A stretch of DNA of 64,000 bases from Bacteroides intestinalis. Lineage in GTDB: Bacteria; Bacteroidota; Bacteroidia; Bacteroidales; Bacteroidaceae. The notes below the pieces were generated by a model. The model was not told the origin of the DNA. It saw only the letters and a program-made list of their open reading frames with translations, and did not search any database. Location of the stretch: positions 166,042 through 230,041 of the forward strand of contig NZ_QRZF01000002.1 of NCBI RefSeq assembly GCF_003464595.1. Direction: 5' to 3'. The translations under genes and the position numbers were made by a program. Positions 9,258 through 18,671 of the stretch are shown in pieces (the first letter of the stretch is position 1; each line of letters starts with the position of its first letter).

Positions 9258-10625
9258 TCACTTCTTTACTGTGTCTCTGGAAGTTTCTGTCTTTTTCGTA
9301 TTTGTTGGTACTGCAATCACTTTCCCCTGAAAGAAGTCATCCACTTTCTTTTTCTCGCGAAGATCTTTCAGCCAAGTTTCGGCCGCACCATAATAAGTAC
9401 TTAATCCTAATATTACATTTCCTTTATCATCTGTTTCGGGTTGCTCACTGCTGTTTTTGGGACGCGTTTTAAGGAAAGCCTCCAGACAACGTTCTGTATT
9501 CTTTTTATCTTTCAACTGATATTGGTAAACATATGCCATGTCATACAAGAGCTTATGATTTTCTATATCATATTTATCATATCTGTCTTGCATCGTTTTG
9601 ATTTGCTCTTTAGGCATTAGTGCCATTTTATAGCAGTCTGTGAGGCCGACATAGAGGCGTACCATAGCACTATCGGGTGGGGTAGCATATGCCACAGCTT
9701 CTTCCAGATATGCAACTCCTTGATCCTTCCATGACGTTTTGGAACAGGAGCGTCCTAAATAATATAGCAGATTCACATTACGCTTATCATATTGGCGAGC
9801 TACTTCCAGTATATCATGTGCTTCATAAAACTTTTCTACTGCGTAGTAACTGACTCCTAAATAATAACAGGTGGTAAATGTACTGTCCCCTAGGCTTAGT
9901 AACTGTTCGTATCTCTGTATTGCGGTCTGATAATCTTTCATCAGGCAGTATGCCAATGCATTTTGTTGGTTTACAACAACGTTTGTACTGTCTATTTGGC
10001 GGTATTTTTCAGTAGCTTCTATAGCATAATTATAAAATGCTCCTTCGATGTGCAGTCTTGCTGCTTTGGCAGCAGCCAGAAAATCGTTGGGATATTTTTC
10101 CTGTATGTTTTCATAGCATCCCAATGCTGCTAAAATGTCATCTACCCCTTCAAAACTTTGAGCTTGTAGATGTAATGCAACAGCCGAGCTATCTGTTTCT
10201 GTAAGTAGACTGCTCTCTCCCAATGCTTCATCGAATTTCCGCTGATTCAGTAATAGAGTAATGTATTGAATACGGGCATATTTATTATCCGGATTCAGGT
10301 CCACTGCCTTTTGATAATATTTTAATGCCTGTTTGTTTTTTAATAATGACTTGCAGCACTCTGCTGCTTCAATATAAGCTCGTGGATTCAGAGAATCTTG
10401 CATCACGACTTCTTCATATACTTGAAGCGCTTCCCTGTTGTTGCCAAGACTTTTCAGCGCTTTCCCTTTCTGATAGAGTAGGGGAACAGTCGGCGTCTCT
10501 TGATCAATAAGCGTCAATGCCGTCTCATAATCATAGTTTGCCATTGCTTCCTGAATAGGGTTGGTATTTTGTGCCATCAGCAATGAAGAGGCACTGAAAA
10601 AGAGTAGAATAAAGAGTTTCCGCAT
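9258..10625 (-). CDS. Exported tetratricopeptide-repeat protein
   Basis: Protein of 455 aa starting at the ATG at 10625 (MRKLFILLFFSASSLLMAQ, a signal peptide); the longer frame to 10664 would add a charged stretch before it. At least eight TPR-like units follow, for example YEEVVMQDSLNPRAYIEAAE, YYQKAVDLNPDNKYARIQYI and YYLGRSCSKTSWKDQGVAYL, so it is a periplasmic or surface scaffold. The C-terminus is basic and Lys/Thr-rich. It is followed by the SusA-like gene on the same strand after 111 bases, but no functional tie can be shown. Confidence 0.75.
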   Translation of the reverse strand: MRKLFILLFFSASSLLMAQNTNPIQEAMANYDYETALTLIDQETPTVPLLYQKGKALKSLGNNREALQVYEEVVMQDSLNPRAYIEAAECCKSLLKNKQALKYYQKAVDLNPDNKYARIQYITLLLNQRKFDEALGESSLLTETDSSAVALHLQAQSFEGVDDILAALGCYENIQEKYPNDFLAAAKAARLHIEGAFYNYAIEATEKYRQIDSTNVVVNQQNALAYCLMKDYQTAIQRYEQLLSLGDSTFTTCYYLGVSYYAVEKFYEAHDILEVARQYDKRNVNLLYYLGRSCSKTSWKDQGVAYLEEAVAYATPPDSAMVRLYVGLTDCYKMALMPKEQIKTMQDRYDKYDIENHKLLYDMAYVYQYQLKDKKNTERCLEAFLKTRPKNSSEQPETDDKGNVILGLSTYYGAAETWLKDLREKKKVDDFFQGKVIAVPTNTKKTETSRDTVKK

Positions 10626-10724
10626 AGTCTTTTTATCTTTAAAGTATTGCTTAATTGGCTGCAAGTTACTAAAAAGATTTACTTTACGAAATGTTCGTAG
10701 CTTCTTTTAGATAGATTAACGAAT

Positions 10725-10757
10725 AAAAATAGCGCCCCTTCAGACGAAGGAGCGCTA
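10725..10757 (-). terminator. Terminator of the decarboxylase operon
   Basis: A 12-base stem (10730-10741 with 10746-10757, one G-T wobble) and a 4-base loop. On the minus strand a T5 tract follows. It lies 52 bases past the stop of the last operon gene. Confidence 0.85.
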
Positions 10758-10809
10758 AAATATACCGGATGTTTTGAATGGTAAAGATACCACTCAAAGC
10801 ACATGTCTT

Positions 10810-11970
10810 TTACATTAAGAATCCCAGTAAGATACCGGCAGCTACTGCTGAACCGATTACGCCTGCAACGTTCGGACCCATGGCGTGCATCAGCAGGTAG
10901 TTTGTAGAATCATATTCCAGACCTACTACCTGAGAGATACGTGCCGAGTCGGGCACGGCAGATACACCTGCATTACCGATCAACGGATTAATCTTATTAT
11001 CTTTCTTCAGGAAGAGGTTGAATATCTTCACGAAGAGCACACCTGAAGCGGTAGCAATCACGAATGACAATGCACCCAGACCGAAGATCTTGATAGAGTC
11101 AAGTGTCAGGAACTCAGAAGCCTGAGTAGAAGCACCTACTGTCAAACCTAACAGGATAGTAATTGTGTCAATCAGCGGACCACGTGCCGTTTCAGCTAAA
11201 CGACGGGTTACACCACTTTCTTTCAACAGGTTACCGAAGAACAGCATACCCAACAAAGGCAGACCGGACGGAACAAGGAAACAAGTCAGCAACAAACCGA
11301 TAATCGGGAAGATTACTTTCTCCGTGTGAGAAACTACGCGCGGCGGTTTCATACGGATCAAACGTTCGTGCTTGTTGGTCAACAGGCGCATGATAGGCGG
11401 CTGGATTACCGGTACCAACGCCATGTACGAATAGGCTGATACCGCAATCGCACCCATCAGGTTAGGGGCCAACTTGGATGAAAGGAAGATAGCCGTCGGA
11501 CCGTCAGCACCACCGATGATACCGATTGCACCGGCTTGCATAGGATCGAAACCTATTTCCAAAGCGATCATGTAAGCACCGAAGATACCAAACTGAGCAG
11601 CAGCACCGATTAGTAACAACTTAGGATTGGATATCAGAGACGAGAAGTCCGTCATAGCACCAATGCCCAAGAAGATGAGCGGCGGATACCAACCGGAGGT
11701 TACTCCCTGATATAAGATGTTGAGTACAGAACCTTCCTCATAGATACCAACTTTCAGTCCGGCTTCCATGTTGAAGGGAATATTACCGATCAGCATACCG
11801 AATCCGATAGGAATCAGCAGCATCGGTTCAAATTCCTTGGCTACCGCCAAGTATATGAAGAACAAACCTACCAGGATCATAACGACGTGGCCTACCGTTG
11901 CATTGGCAAAACCCGTGTACGTCCAGAAGTCGGCAAGGTTGTTTCCTATAAATGTGATAAATTCTCCCAT
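10810..11970 (-). CDS. mmdB: Na+-pumping decarboxylase beta subunit
   Basis: Integral membrane subunit of 386 aa that decarboxylates carboxybiotin and couples this to sodium export. It has the OadB/MmdB/GcdB motifs GIIGGADGPTAIFLSSKLAP and GNAGVSAVPDSARISQV, and about ten hydrophobic segments. The ATG at 11970 is preferred over an upstream TTG because it leaves one base after the stop of the biotin-carrier gene (TAA-T-ATG), which means tight coupling. With the epimerase, carboxyltransferase, biotin carrier and OadG-like genes upstream, the substrate is most likely methylmalonyl-CoA, converted to propionyl-CoA in succinate-to-propionate fermentation. The oxaloacetate or glutaconyl-CoA paralogues are less likely. 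Confidence 0.92.
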   Translation of the reverse strand: MGEFITFIGNNLADFWTYTGFANATVGHVVMILVGLFFIYLAVAKEFEPMLLIPIGFGMLIGNIPFNMEAGLKVGIYEEGSVLNILYQGVTSGWYPPLIFLGIGAMTDFSSLISNPKLLLIGAAAQFGIFGAYMIALEIGFDPMQAGAIGIIGGADGPTAIFLSSKLAPNLMGAIAVSAYSYMALVPVIQPPIMRLLTNKHERLIRMKPPRVVSHTEKVIFPIIGLLLTCFLVPSGLPLLGMLFFGNLLKESGVTRRLAETARGPLIDTITILLGLTVGASTQASEFLTLDSIKIFGLGALSFVIATASGVLFVKIFNLFLKKDNKINPLIGNAGVSAVPDSARISQVVGLEYDSTNYLLMHAMGPNVAGVIGSAVAAGILLGFLM

Positions 11971-11971
11971 A

Positions 11972-12397
11972 TTATTCAATAATTACAAGGTCATTACCTT
12001 CGAGAACGGAATCTCCTTTACTTACGTTGATCGCAGTGATTTTACCGTCTTTGTCGGCATTGATATTGTTCTCCATCTTCATAGCTTCGAGGATAATGAT
12101 GGTTTGTCCTCTCTTCACTGTATCACCTACATTGACTTTGATGTCGAGGATAACACCCGGCAGCGGTGATTTAACACCTGATTTGCCAGTAGAAGGAGCA
12201 GCCGGCTTCACTACCGGAGTCGGAGCGGGGGCGGGAGTTGTAGGACGTACTACCGGTTTAACAACCACTTTCGGTGCCTTTTCCATTTCTACTTTGTAAG
12301 GGGTACCGTTCACTTCAACGTGAGCGATATTTTCGTCGATATCTCCAATGGTAACTTTGTATGTATTACCGTTGATTTTATATTTATATTCTTTCAT
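11972..12397 (-). CDS. mmdC: Biotin carboxyl carrier protein of the decarboxylase
   Basis: Mobile carboxyl carrier of 141 aa. Residues 1-40 form a small beta region (KINGNTYKVTIGDI), then a Pro/Ala/Val-rich flexible linker (about 45-70). The biotinyl domain ends in the canonical EAMKMEN motif, with Lys107 as the biotinylation site. It shuttles CO2 from the carboxyltransferase to the membrane beta subunit. The stop is one base from the beta-subunit start. Confidence 0.93.
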   Translation of the reverse strand: MKEYKYKINGNTYKVTIGDIDENIAHVEVNGTPYKVEMEKAPKVVVKPVVRPTTPAPAPTPVVKPAAPSTGKSGVKSPLPGVILDIKVNVGDTVKRGQTIIILEAMKMENNINADKDGKITAINVSKGDSVLEGNDLVIIE

Positions 12398-12419
12398 CGT
12401 TTTATCAATTTATAGGTGA

Positions 12420-13352
12420 TTACTTTTTCAGAGGAGTTTCACGCAATGTGTAAATCTTCGAACTCCACGGTGAATAGCTGCGTTTTACACGGGTGATGGT
12501 AAGAACGGTGTCTTCCACGTCGTGTACATCGCTTTGCATCTCGTACATAGCCATGGCAATAGCAGCAAATATTTCTCCCGGAGCTTCGCCCAGTTTCTTT
12601 TCTTTAGCTTCCTGTTTGTCAGTAATACCTTTAGCCTTCATTGCATTACGCTTACTGAGGCTTACAGATACCCTGCCAACAATCTTGAAAGCAATGAAAA
12701 GCAGAATCAAACCGCAGAATACTACACTCATGGCAGAAATAGACATACCGATACCGTCGCTATCATGCTCTTCGAATTTCTCCATCTTAGCATTGCTGTC
12801 GATAGTTTTGTTGTTGGTACTCGGAGTTACGTATTTCTCTGCACTACCGTCTTTAACTTCCCATTTTTCAGCGGCATCACTTATGCGTGCATAAGATTGG
12901 TTAGCTTGTAATACGCCTGCCGGTATGGTAATCTGATCCAGTAAATTGCGTCCTGAATCATATAAACCAATCCAGTTCTGTGTTTCCGGATTCAGCGTAA
13001 AGTTCGTGTGGAATGTACCACGTCTTGCTTCTCCATCAGCCCAGAATAATGAATGCTGACGAGGTTTCACCAAAGTCAGGACATCACCTTTAGGGATAAA
13101 GTAGCTGACAGTATCGCCCGGCTGGCTGCTGCATTTCAGATAGCAACCTGCGAGGTCGGCGCTGCCGTATGATCTGTTGAATATTTCAATCCATGCGCTG
13201 TGCAAGCCGTAATCGTCCTGATAATTACCTTCGTTGGTAATCAGTACTTCATTCAGCACCAGCTTATTGTTCGATTTCTTCTCTCCGCAGGAAGAGCATA
13301 CACCTAACACCAGCAGCAAGGTAAAGAATATTCCGATTTTTGTTTTATTCAT
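12420..13352 (-). CDS. OadG-like subunit fused to a lamin-tail domain
   Basis: Small membrane subunit of the pump, 310 aa instead of the roughly 80-120 of simple OadG/MmdD proteins. The N-terminus is a lipoprotein-like signal (GIFFTLLLVLGVCSSC). Residues about 30-150 resemble a lamin-tail domain (LVLNEVLITNEGNYQDDYGL, SAWIEIFNRSYGSADLAGCY), which would lie outside the inner membrane. One helix (about 201-222, SISAMSVVFCGLILLFIAFK) is followed by a cytoplasmic tail ending SPWSSKIYTLRETPLKK. It lies between the carboxyltransferase (32-base gap) and the biotin carrier (22-base gap), so membership of the complex is well supported. The extra domain has no known role in the pump. Confidence 0.82.
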   Translation of the reverse strand: MNKTKIGIFFTLLLVLGVCSSCGEKKSNNKLVLNEVLITNEGNYQDDYGLHSAWIEIFNRSYGSADLAGCYLKCSSQPGDTVSYFIPKGDVLTLVKPRQHSLFWADGEARRGTFHTNFTLNPETQNWIGLYDSGRNLLDQITIPAGVLQANQSYARISDAAEKWEVKDGSAEKYVTPSTNNKTIDSNAKMEKFEEHDSDGIGMSISAMSVVFCGLILLFIAFKIVGRVSVSLSKRNAMKAKGITDKQEAKEKKLGEAPGEIFAAIAMAMYEMQSDVHDVEDTVLTITRVKRSYSPWSSKIYTLRETPLKK

Positions 13353-13384
13353 AATCGTTCTTGTTTTTAGTGTTAAAAGCCTGA

Positions 13385-14938
13385 TTACAAAGGAATATTA
13401 CCATGCTTCTTAGCTGGGTTGGACAATTTCTTAGTCTGCAACTGTTGCAAAGCGCGGATAATGCGGAAACGTGTGTTACGCGGTTCAATCACATCATCAA
13501 TGTAACCATATTTGGCTGCATTATAAGGATTGGCAAACAGCTTGGTGTATTCAGCTTCTTTCTCTGCCAGGAATTGAGCAGGATTTTCCTGTTCCTTAGC
13601 TTCACGGGCATACAATACCTCAACGGCACCTGCACCACCCATTACAGCGATTTCAGCAGTAGGCCATGCGTAGTTCATGTCACCGCGGAGTTGCTTACAG
13701 CTCATTACGATGTGTGAACCACCGTAAGACTTACGCAATGTTACTGTTACCTTAGGTACAGTAGCCTCACCGTAAGCATACAGCAACTTAGCGCCATGCA
13801 GAATTACACCATTGTATTCCTGGCCTGTTCCCGGAAGGAATCCCGGAACGTCTACCAATGAAACGATAGGAATATTGAAAGCATCGCAGAAACGAACGAA
13901 GCGGCCACCCTTACGAGATGCGTTGCTGTCGAGCACACCTGCCAGATACTTCGGCTGGTTGGCAACGATACCTACGGACTGTCCGTTGAAACGTGCGAAA
14001 CCGATAATGATATTCTTTGAGTAATCTTTCTGAACTTCCAGGAACTCGCCGTTGTCAACGATAGCGGCAATTACTTCGTACATGTCGTACGGCTTGTTCG
14101 GGCTATCGGGGATGATTTCATTCAGAGAATCTTCCAGACGGTCGATAGGATCGGTGCAATCTACGTAAGGAGCTTCCTCCAGGTTGTTCTGAGGAATGTA
14201 GCTCAACAGTTTACGCAACAAAGCCAAACCTTCTTCTTCAGTTTTGGCAGTGAAGTGAGTTACACCTGATTTGGTAGAGTGAACACTTGCGCCACCCAGA
14301 TTTTCCTGAGTTACATCTTCACCCGTTACAGTCTTAACTACCTTCGGACCGGTAAGGAACATATAAGAAGTACCTTCCATCATCAACGTGAAGTCAGTCA
14401 GTGCAGGAGAGTAAACAGCACCACCGGCACAAGGACCGAAGATACCTGAAATCTGCGGGATAACACCTGATGCCAGGATATTGCGCTGGAAGATTTCAGC
14501 ATAACCTGCCAAAGCGTTGATTCCTTCCTGGATACGTGCACCACCCGAGTCGTTGATACCGATACAAGGAGCACCCATTTTCATAGCCTGATCCATAATC
14601 TTACAGATCTTCAGAGACATCGTTTCAGACAAAGAACCGGCAGAAACTGTAAAGTCCTGTGCGAACAGATAAACCAAACGACCGTCGATAGTACCACAAC
14701 CGGTCACAACACCATCACCGGGATAGTGTTTCTTTTCCATACCGAAGTTGGTACATCTGTGCTCTACAAACATATCCATTTCTTCGAAACTACCTTCGTC
14801 GAGAAGCATGGCTATGCGCTCACGAGCTGTATACTTACCTTTCTCATGCTGTTTGGCAATCGCTTTTTCACCACCACCCAGACGTGCAGCTGCGCGGCGA
14901 TCGATAAGCTCTTTAATCTTTTCAAGTTGATTACTCAT
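13385..14938 (-). CDS. mmdA: Methylmalonyl-CoA decarboxylase alpha (carboxyltransferase)
   Basis: Soluble carboxyltransferase of 517 aa that moves CO2 from methylmalonyl-CoA to biotin. Family marks are [20 protein letters not shown] at the N-terminus, the acyl-CoA oxyanion-hole region [20 protein letters not shown], the second [19 protein letters not shown], and in the C-terminal half [19 protein letters not shown] and [13 protein letters not shown]. The length is typical of MmdA and PccB. PccB of a propionyl-CoA carboxylase is the alternative, but the linked sodium-pump beta subunit favours the decarboxylase. It follows the epimerase by a 122-base gap with inverted repeats. Confidence 0.93.
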   Translation of the reverse strand: MSNQLEKIKELIDRRAAARLGGGEKAIAKQHEKGKYTARERIAMLLDEGSFEEMDMFVEHRCTNFGMEKKHYPGDGVVTGCGTIDGRLVYLFAQDFTVSAGSLSETMSLKICKIMDQAMKMGAPCIGINDSGGARIQEGINALAGYAEIFQRNILASGVIPQISGIFGPCAGGAVYSPALTDFTLMMEGTSYMFLTGPKVVKTVTGEDVTQENLGGASVHSTKSGVTHFTAKTEEEGLALLRKLLSYIPQNNLEEAPYVDCTDPIDRLEDSLNEIIPDSPNKPYDMYEVIAAIVDNGEFLEVQKDYSKNIIIGFARFNGQSVGIVANQPKYLAGVLDSNASRKGGRFVRFCDAFNIPIVSLVDVPGFLPGTGQEYNGVILHGAKLLYAYGEATVPKVTVTLRKSYGGSHIVMSCKQLRGDMNYAWPTAEIAVMGGAGAVEVLYAREAKEQENPAQFLAEKEAEYTKLFANPYNAAKYGYIDDVIEPRNTRFRIIRALQQLQTKKLSNPAKKHGNIPL

Positions 14939-14969
14939 TTTATTAAATATAATGGGTTAATACTGTTTT

Positions 14970-15060
14970 TAATTATAAATTATGAATTACAAATTATGAA
15001 TTGCAGATTACAAAATTACCCGTGAACGGAGTAATTTGTCATTTGTAATTCGTCATTATC
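14970..15060. repeat. AT-rich inverted repeat in the operon gap
   Basis: The mce-mmdA gap holds imperfect inverted copies of AATTACAAATTATGAATT and GTAATTTGTCATTTGTAATT around a short G+C core (CCGTGAACGG). Similar AATTA-type runs lie at 1925-1955 and 56231-56255, so this looks like a dispersed intergenic repeat. Its effect on operon expression is unknown. Confidence 0.5.
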
Positions 15061-15468
15061 TTACGGTTTTTCGCAAAGTTCCGTCAATACGCCCAGTGTT
15101 GATTTCGGGTGTAAAAAAGCAATGTTCAGACCTTCAGCACCTTTGCGCGGAGCCTTGTCGATTAAGCGAACGCCTGCAGCTTCTACTTCAGCTAATGCGT
15201 TTGCTACACCATCCTCGATAGCAAATGCCACGTGATGAACGCCTGCACCTTTGTTTTCGATGAACTTAGCAATAGTACTTTCGGGAGAGGTCGGTTCGAG
15301 AAGTTCGATTTTAGTATCACCAACTTTCAGGAAAGCGGTTTTAACTTTCTGGTCTTCTACAGTTTCGATGTTGTAGCACTTCAGACCTAATACGTTCTCG
15401 TAATACGGCAGGGCTTCTTCAATGCTCTTAACAGCAATGCCCAGATGCTCAATGTGTGAAATCTTCAT
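15061..15468 (-). CDS. mce: Methylmalonyl-CoA epimerase
   Basis: Metal-dependent VOC-fold enzyme of 135 aa that interconverts (R)- and (S)-methylmalonyl-CoA. Motifs are HIEHLGIAVKSIEEALPYYE, TKIELLEPTSPESTIAKFIE, GAGVHHVAFAIEDG and NIAFLHPKSTLGVLTELCE, which carry the expected His and Glu metal ligands. It is the first gene of the operon. It supplies the epimer used by the decarboxylase after B12-dependent methylmalonyl-CoA mutase, which is not in this window. Confidence 0.95.
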   Translation of the reverse strand: MKISHIEHLGIAVKSIEEALPYYENVLGLKCYNIETVEDQKVKTAFLKVGDTKIELLEPTSPESTIAKFIENKGAGVHHVAFAIEDGVANALAEVEAAGVRLIDKAPRKGAEGLNIAFLHPKSTLGVLTELCEKP

Positions 15469-15612
15469 AACTATATTTATTAATGTTGGTATAATGTCTT
15501 AATCAAAGGCATAAAACAGCACAAAGAAAGAGATTTCTTCCTTAATAGAGAAATTTTTCGTCAATTAATTATTGGATATTTGAAGTTTAGAAAGGTTTTT
15601 TTAGACTTCTGT

Positions 15613-18024
15613 TCAGAAGTCGAGCAACAGGCGGACATTAATCTGACGAGATGTCAGGTAATTGGGTACTGCAAACTGATTATTCCGGGTATCTGTCACC
15701 CAATAATAGGAGTTGACGTTGCTGATATTTAGCAAATTGAAAATATCCACCCCCAACCAAAGGCTGCGGATGCCGCGCTGATTTTCACGTTCACTGCGGT
15801 CGATAATACAGCGGGACATACCTATATCCACACGTCGGTAAGGGGATGTACGGAATACGGCAGCCTCGCGTCCGCTATGTGGAGGGCCGAAGGGAAGACC
15901 TCCGGCAAGTGTGCCTTTCAGGTTCATTTTCCACTTGCGGCTACCGGGAAAATAGTCCGTAAAATAGAGCGAAAGACGGTAGCGCTGATCGGTGGGGCGG
16001 GGGAGCCATTGTCCGTTTATTTTCTCTTCGGTTTTCATCAGGGAGAAGCTCAGCCATGAGTCTGTTCCGGGAACAAATTCACCGAACAGTTTCATGTCGA
16101 TACCGGTGGCGTAACCTTTGGAAAGGTTGCGTCCGTAATAACTAATTCGTACATTATCTATATTATAAGGTATGAGATTGCTCAACGCTTTGTAATACAC
16201 TTCCATGGAGAAGCGGAACGGGCGGTCCATGGCACGGAAATTATAGTCGCCACCTGCCACGAAGTGCAGGGAGCGCTGCGAACGGATGTCACGGTTCAGA
16301 GATACGGTAGCTATCCCGTCCACCTGGGTGGTATCCCGGAATTCTTTATAGAACGGTGCCTGGTAATAGACTCCGGCAGCTACTCTCAGGGTGAATTTCT
16401 CATTGAATGCCGGAATCAGGGCCAAGGAGGCACGCGGGCTGAAAATGAATTCTTTGTTCCAGTCCCAGTAACTGCCTCGTATGCCGGCAGTCAGGGTGAA
16501 TAGTCCGGCAGTGGAGCGGAAGCGGTATGTATCTTGCAGGTAAAATCCATATCGTTTGCTGTCCGTCTCGTTGCGCGAACGGAGGGTGTAGAAGAGTTCC
16601 GGTCCTTCGGAAGTTTGTGGCATGGAGTATCCGGCAGAGTCGCGCATTTCCCATTCGCGCATCCGGTCTTTGATGCGCTCCCGTTTGAACTCCGCACCCC
16701 ATTGCAGGGAGTGGCTTTTCAGTCGGTGGCGGCCTGTGATGGAATAACTTTGCACCTCTGCGGTAAGGTAATTGCGGGCATGTTCCATGTAAGTTCCTAC
16801 GCCGATGGTTTCGGATGTTTCCTCTTCGTTGGTACTGCCGTCTACTTGCGTTCCGCTGTCCAGGGAGTTCAGCCAGTATTGCCCGGTGATGTCGTACGTT
16901 TCCTGTTCTTTCGTGTGGAAGGCGGAGGCTTGCAGGGTCAGACTGTTTTGTTCATTCAGCCGGTAGGTGGCGTAGGCGGTTCCGAACAGGGTGCGGAATA
17001 AATCTTTCTCCTGTCCTTCAAAATAGACTTTAAACTCACGTACATTGCTGAGAGTGCCGAAGCGGGTGTAGCGGTCTTCCGGCTGGAAGTTATAGCGGTT
17101 TTCTGAAATATTGCCGATGACGCCTACTTCCCAACGCTTCGAAGGTGTCCAGTTCAGATAAGTCTGATAGTCGATATAACGCGGGTCGTATTCTCCTTTT
17201 GTATCCAGCGTGCCGAGCAGATATTGGTTGGTTTTATAACGGATGCCGTTTGTCCAGGTTAGCTTCTTGGTGGCAAATCCTACGTATGCCGAGGCTCCCA
17301 ACAGGCTGACGGAGACACTTCCTTCCAGCTGTTCGGGTTTCTTGTAAGTGATGTCCAGCACGGATGACATCTTGTCCCCGTACTTGGCCTCATAGCCTCC
17401 CGTGGAGAAGCCAACGGATTGCACCATATCGGGATTGATGAAACTCAATCCCTCCTGTTGCCCGGAACGGATCAGCAAGGGACGGTATATTTCAATGCCG
17501 TTGACGTACACCATGTTCTCGTCGAAACTACCGCCGCGTACGTTGTATTGTGAGCTGAGTTCGTTGTTGCTACTCACTCCAGCCTGCGTGGCTATCACGG
17601 CTTCTATGCTTCCACCCGAAGCGTCGGGGGCCAGGCGATTTTGCTTGGTTTCTATCTGTTGGATGGTTCCGGTTTGCCGGCGGCGCTCTGTTACGCTTAC
17701 TTCGCCCAGTTCAAAGTTCATCGGGGGCAAGGTTATGTTCAGACTGATATTTCCTTGCGGACGTACTAATTTTCGTTTGCGGGTTTGGTATCCCAGCATG
17801 GAGAAGATGACCGTTACGCTGTCCCGGCTTTCGAATTTCAGTGAATATCTCCCTTTCAGGTTGCTGACTGTGCCTATAGCCGTCCCTTCCAATCGTATTG
17901 TTGCCAATTCAATCGGATTACCATTTTCATCCGTAACCGTTCCGCCTATCTTGACTGTTTTCTGGGCAAGGGCGGGAGTGGAGAATAGTATTATAAGAGA
18001 TGTCAGTAACCAAAAATGTCTCAT
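15613..18024 (-). CDS. TonB-dependent outer-membrane receptor
   Basis: Gated barrel of 803 aa. It has a signal peptide (MRHFWLLTSLIILFSTPALAQ), a carboxypeptidase-regulatory-like domain at about 22-108 (KIGGTVTDENGNPIELATIR), a plug at about 120-235 (YNVRGGSFDENMVYVNGIEI), then a 22-strand-type barrel ending in the aromatic signature NVRLLLDF. It lacks the length and partner of SusC proteins: no SusD follows. The cargo is unknown; cofactor, siderophore or peptide uptake are all possible. It stands alone, 144 bases from the epimerase gene. Confidence 0.88.
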   Translation of the reverse strand: MRHFWLLTSLIILFSTPALAQKTVKIGGTVTDENGNPIELATIRLEGTAIGTVSNLKGRYSLKFESRDSVTVIFSMLGYQTRKRKLVRPQGNISLNITLPPMNFELGEVSVTERRRQTGTIQQIETKQNRLAPDASGGSIEAVIATQAGVSSNNELSSQYNVRGGSFDENMVYVNGIEIYRPLLIRSGQQEGLSFINPDMVQSVGFSTGGYEAKYGDKMSSVLDITYKKPEQLEGSVSVSLLGASAYVGFATKKLTWTNGIRYKTNQYLLGTLDTKGEYDPRYIDYQTYLNWTPSKRWEVGVIGNISENRYNFQPEDRYTRFGTLSNVREFKVYFEGQEKDLFRTLFGTAYATYRLNEQNSLTLQASAFHTKEQETYDITGQYWLNSLDSGTQVDGSTNEEETSETIGVGTYMEHARNYLTAEVQSYSITGRHRLKSHSLQWGAEFKRERIKDRMREWEMRDSAGYSMPQTSEGPELFYTLRSRNETDSKRYGFYLQDTYRFRSTAGLFTLTAGIRGSYWDWNKEFIFSPRASLALIPAFNEKFTLRVAAGVYYQAPFYKEFRDTTQVDGIATVSLNRDIRSQRSLHFVAGGDYNFRAMDRPFRFSMEVYYKALSNLIPYNIDNVRISYYGRNLSKGYATGIDMKLFGEFVPGTDSWLSFSLMKTEEKINGQWLPRPTDQRYRLSLYFTDYFPGSRKWKMNLKGTLAGGLPFGPPHSGREAAVFRTSPYRRVDIGMSRCIIDRSERENQRGIRSLWLGVDIFNLLNISNVNSYYWVTDTRNNQFAVPNYLTSRQINVRLLLDF

Positions 18025-18174
18025 ATCTTTTCTATAACGGAGAAACTTCCCGAAACGTATATCAGGAGGTAAAAAAGAGCTTTTAACTTTGCTTCTTTAT
18101 TTTTTATAGGTTCGTGTCACATATGTTACAACTCCAATCTGTGTTTCGTGCTATCTTTGCAGAAAAAATAGATT

Positions 18175-18408
18175 ATGGAACAATTACATGCTCATGAAGT
18201 CCTTCACATGATGGAAGGCAACAGTTATTCGGAATCATCATTAAAAGAGGCAATCATCCAGAAATTCGGTGAGCATCAACATTTCTATACTTGCTCGGCA
18301 GAAGATATGGATGCGGATAAATTGATAGAGTTTCTGAAAGCGAAAGGTAAGTTTATGCCTGCTGATGATGGATTTACGGTGGATATAACGAAGGTTTGCA
18401 GCCATTGA
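18175..18408 (+). CDS. YecH-like small metal-binding protein (DUF2492)
   Basis: Soluble protein of 77 aa matching the DUF2492/YecH family in length and motifs: an N-terminal His cluster (LHAHEVLHMM), HFYTCSAEDMDADKLIEFL in the middle, and a C-terminal CSH. The His and Cys residues suggest metal binding. A -7-like TATCTTTG lies at 18152-18159, just upstream. The physiological role of the family is unknown. Confidence 0.8.
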   Translation: MEQLHAHEVLHMMEGNSYSESSLKEAIIQKFGEHQHFYTCSAEDMDADKLIEFLKAKGKFMPADDGFTVDITKVCSH

Positions 18409-18433
18409 TGCTGATGCATCCGTCTTCTCCGTA

Positions 18434-18513
18434 TCAAGTCCGTACCAAGTCCGTGTCAAGTCCAAGTAAAGGTACTTTTATACGGACCAGATACGGACTT
18501 GGTACGGACTTGA
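18434..18513. repeat. Inverted repeat, TACGGACTTGG family
   Basis: Arms 18434-18457 and 18490-18513 pair over 24 bases with one mismatch around a 32-base loop. The right arm contains TACGGACTTGGTACGGACTT; nearly the same sequence recurs at 53030-53050. It lies 26 bases past the yecH-like stop. It has no U-run and may be a REP-like element. Confidence 0.7.
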
Positions 18514-18640
18514 CAGGGTTAAGATAGGGCTTTGGGACTGAAAAATGAAGCAGAAGAATCTGCTCTTCAAGATGAATTTCTCTAAATGGATGTGTGGAGC
18601 AAAAAAAAATCTGAATACATATTTGCAATAAAACAATTTG

Positions 18641-18648
18641 TACCTTTG
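18641..18648 (+). promoter_or_regulatory. Probable -7 box of the pantothenate kinase gene
   Basis: TACCTTTG matches the Bacteroides TAnnTTTG box 23 bases before the start codon. No TTTG lies at the right distance upstream, so the -33 element is weak. Confidence 0.5.
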
Positions 18649-18671
18649 TAGCCGAATACAATATTGAAACT

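Noticed and set aside
7296..10625. Classic starch-utilisation (sus) operon
   Set aside because: Only the SusA-like enzyme is present; no susR, susB, susC or susD neighbours.
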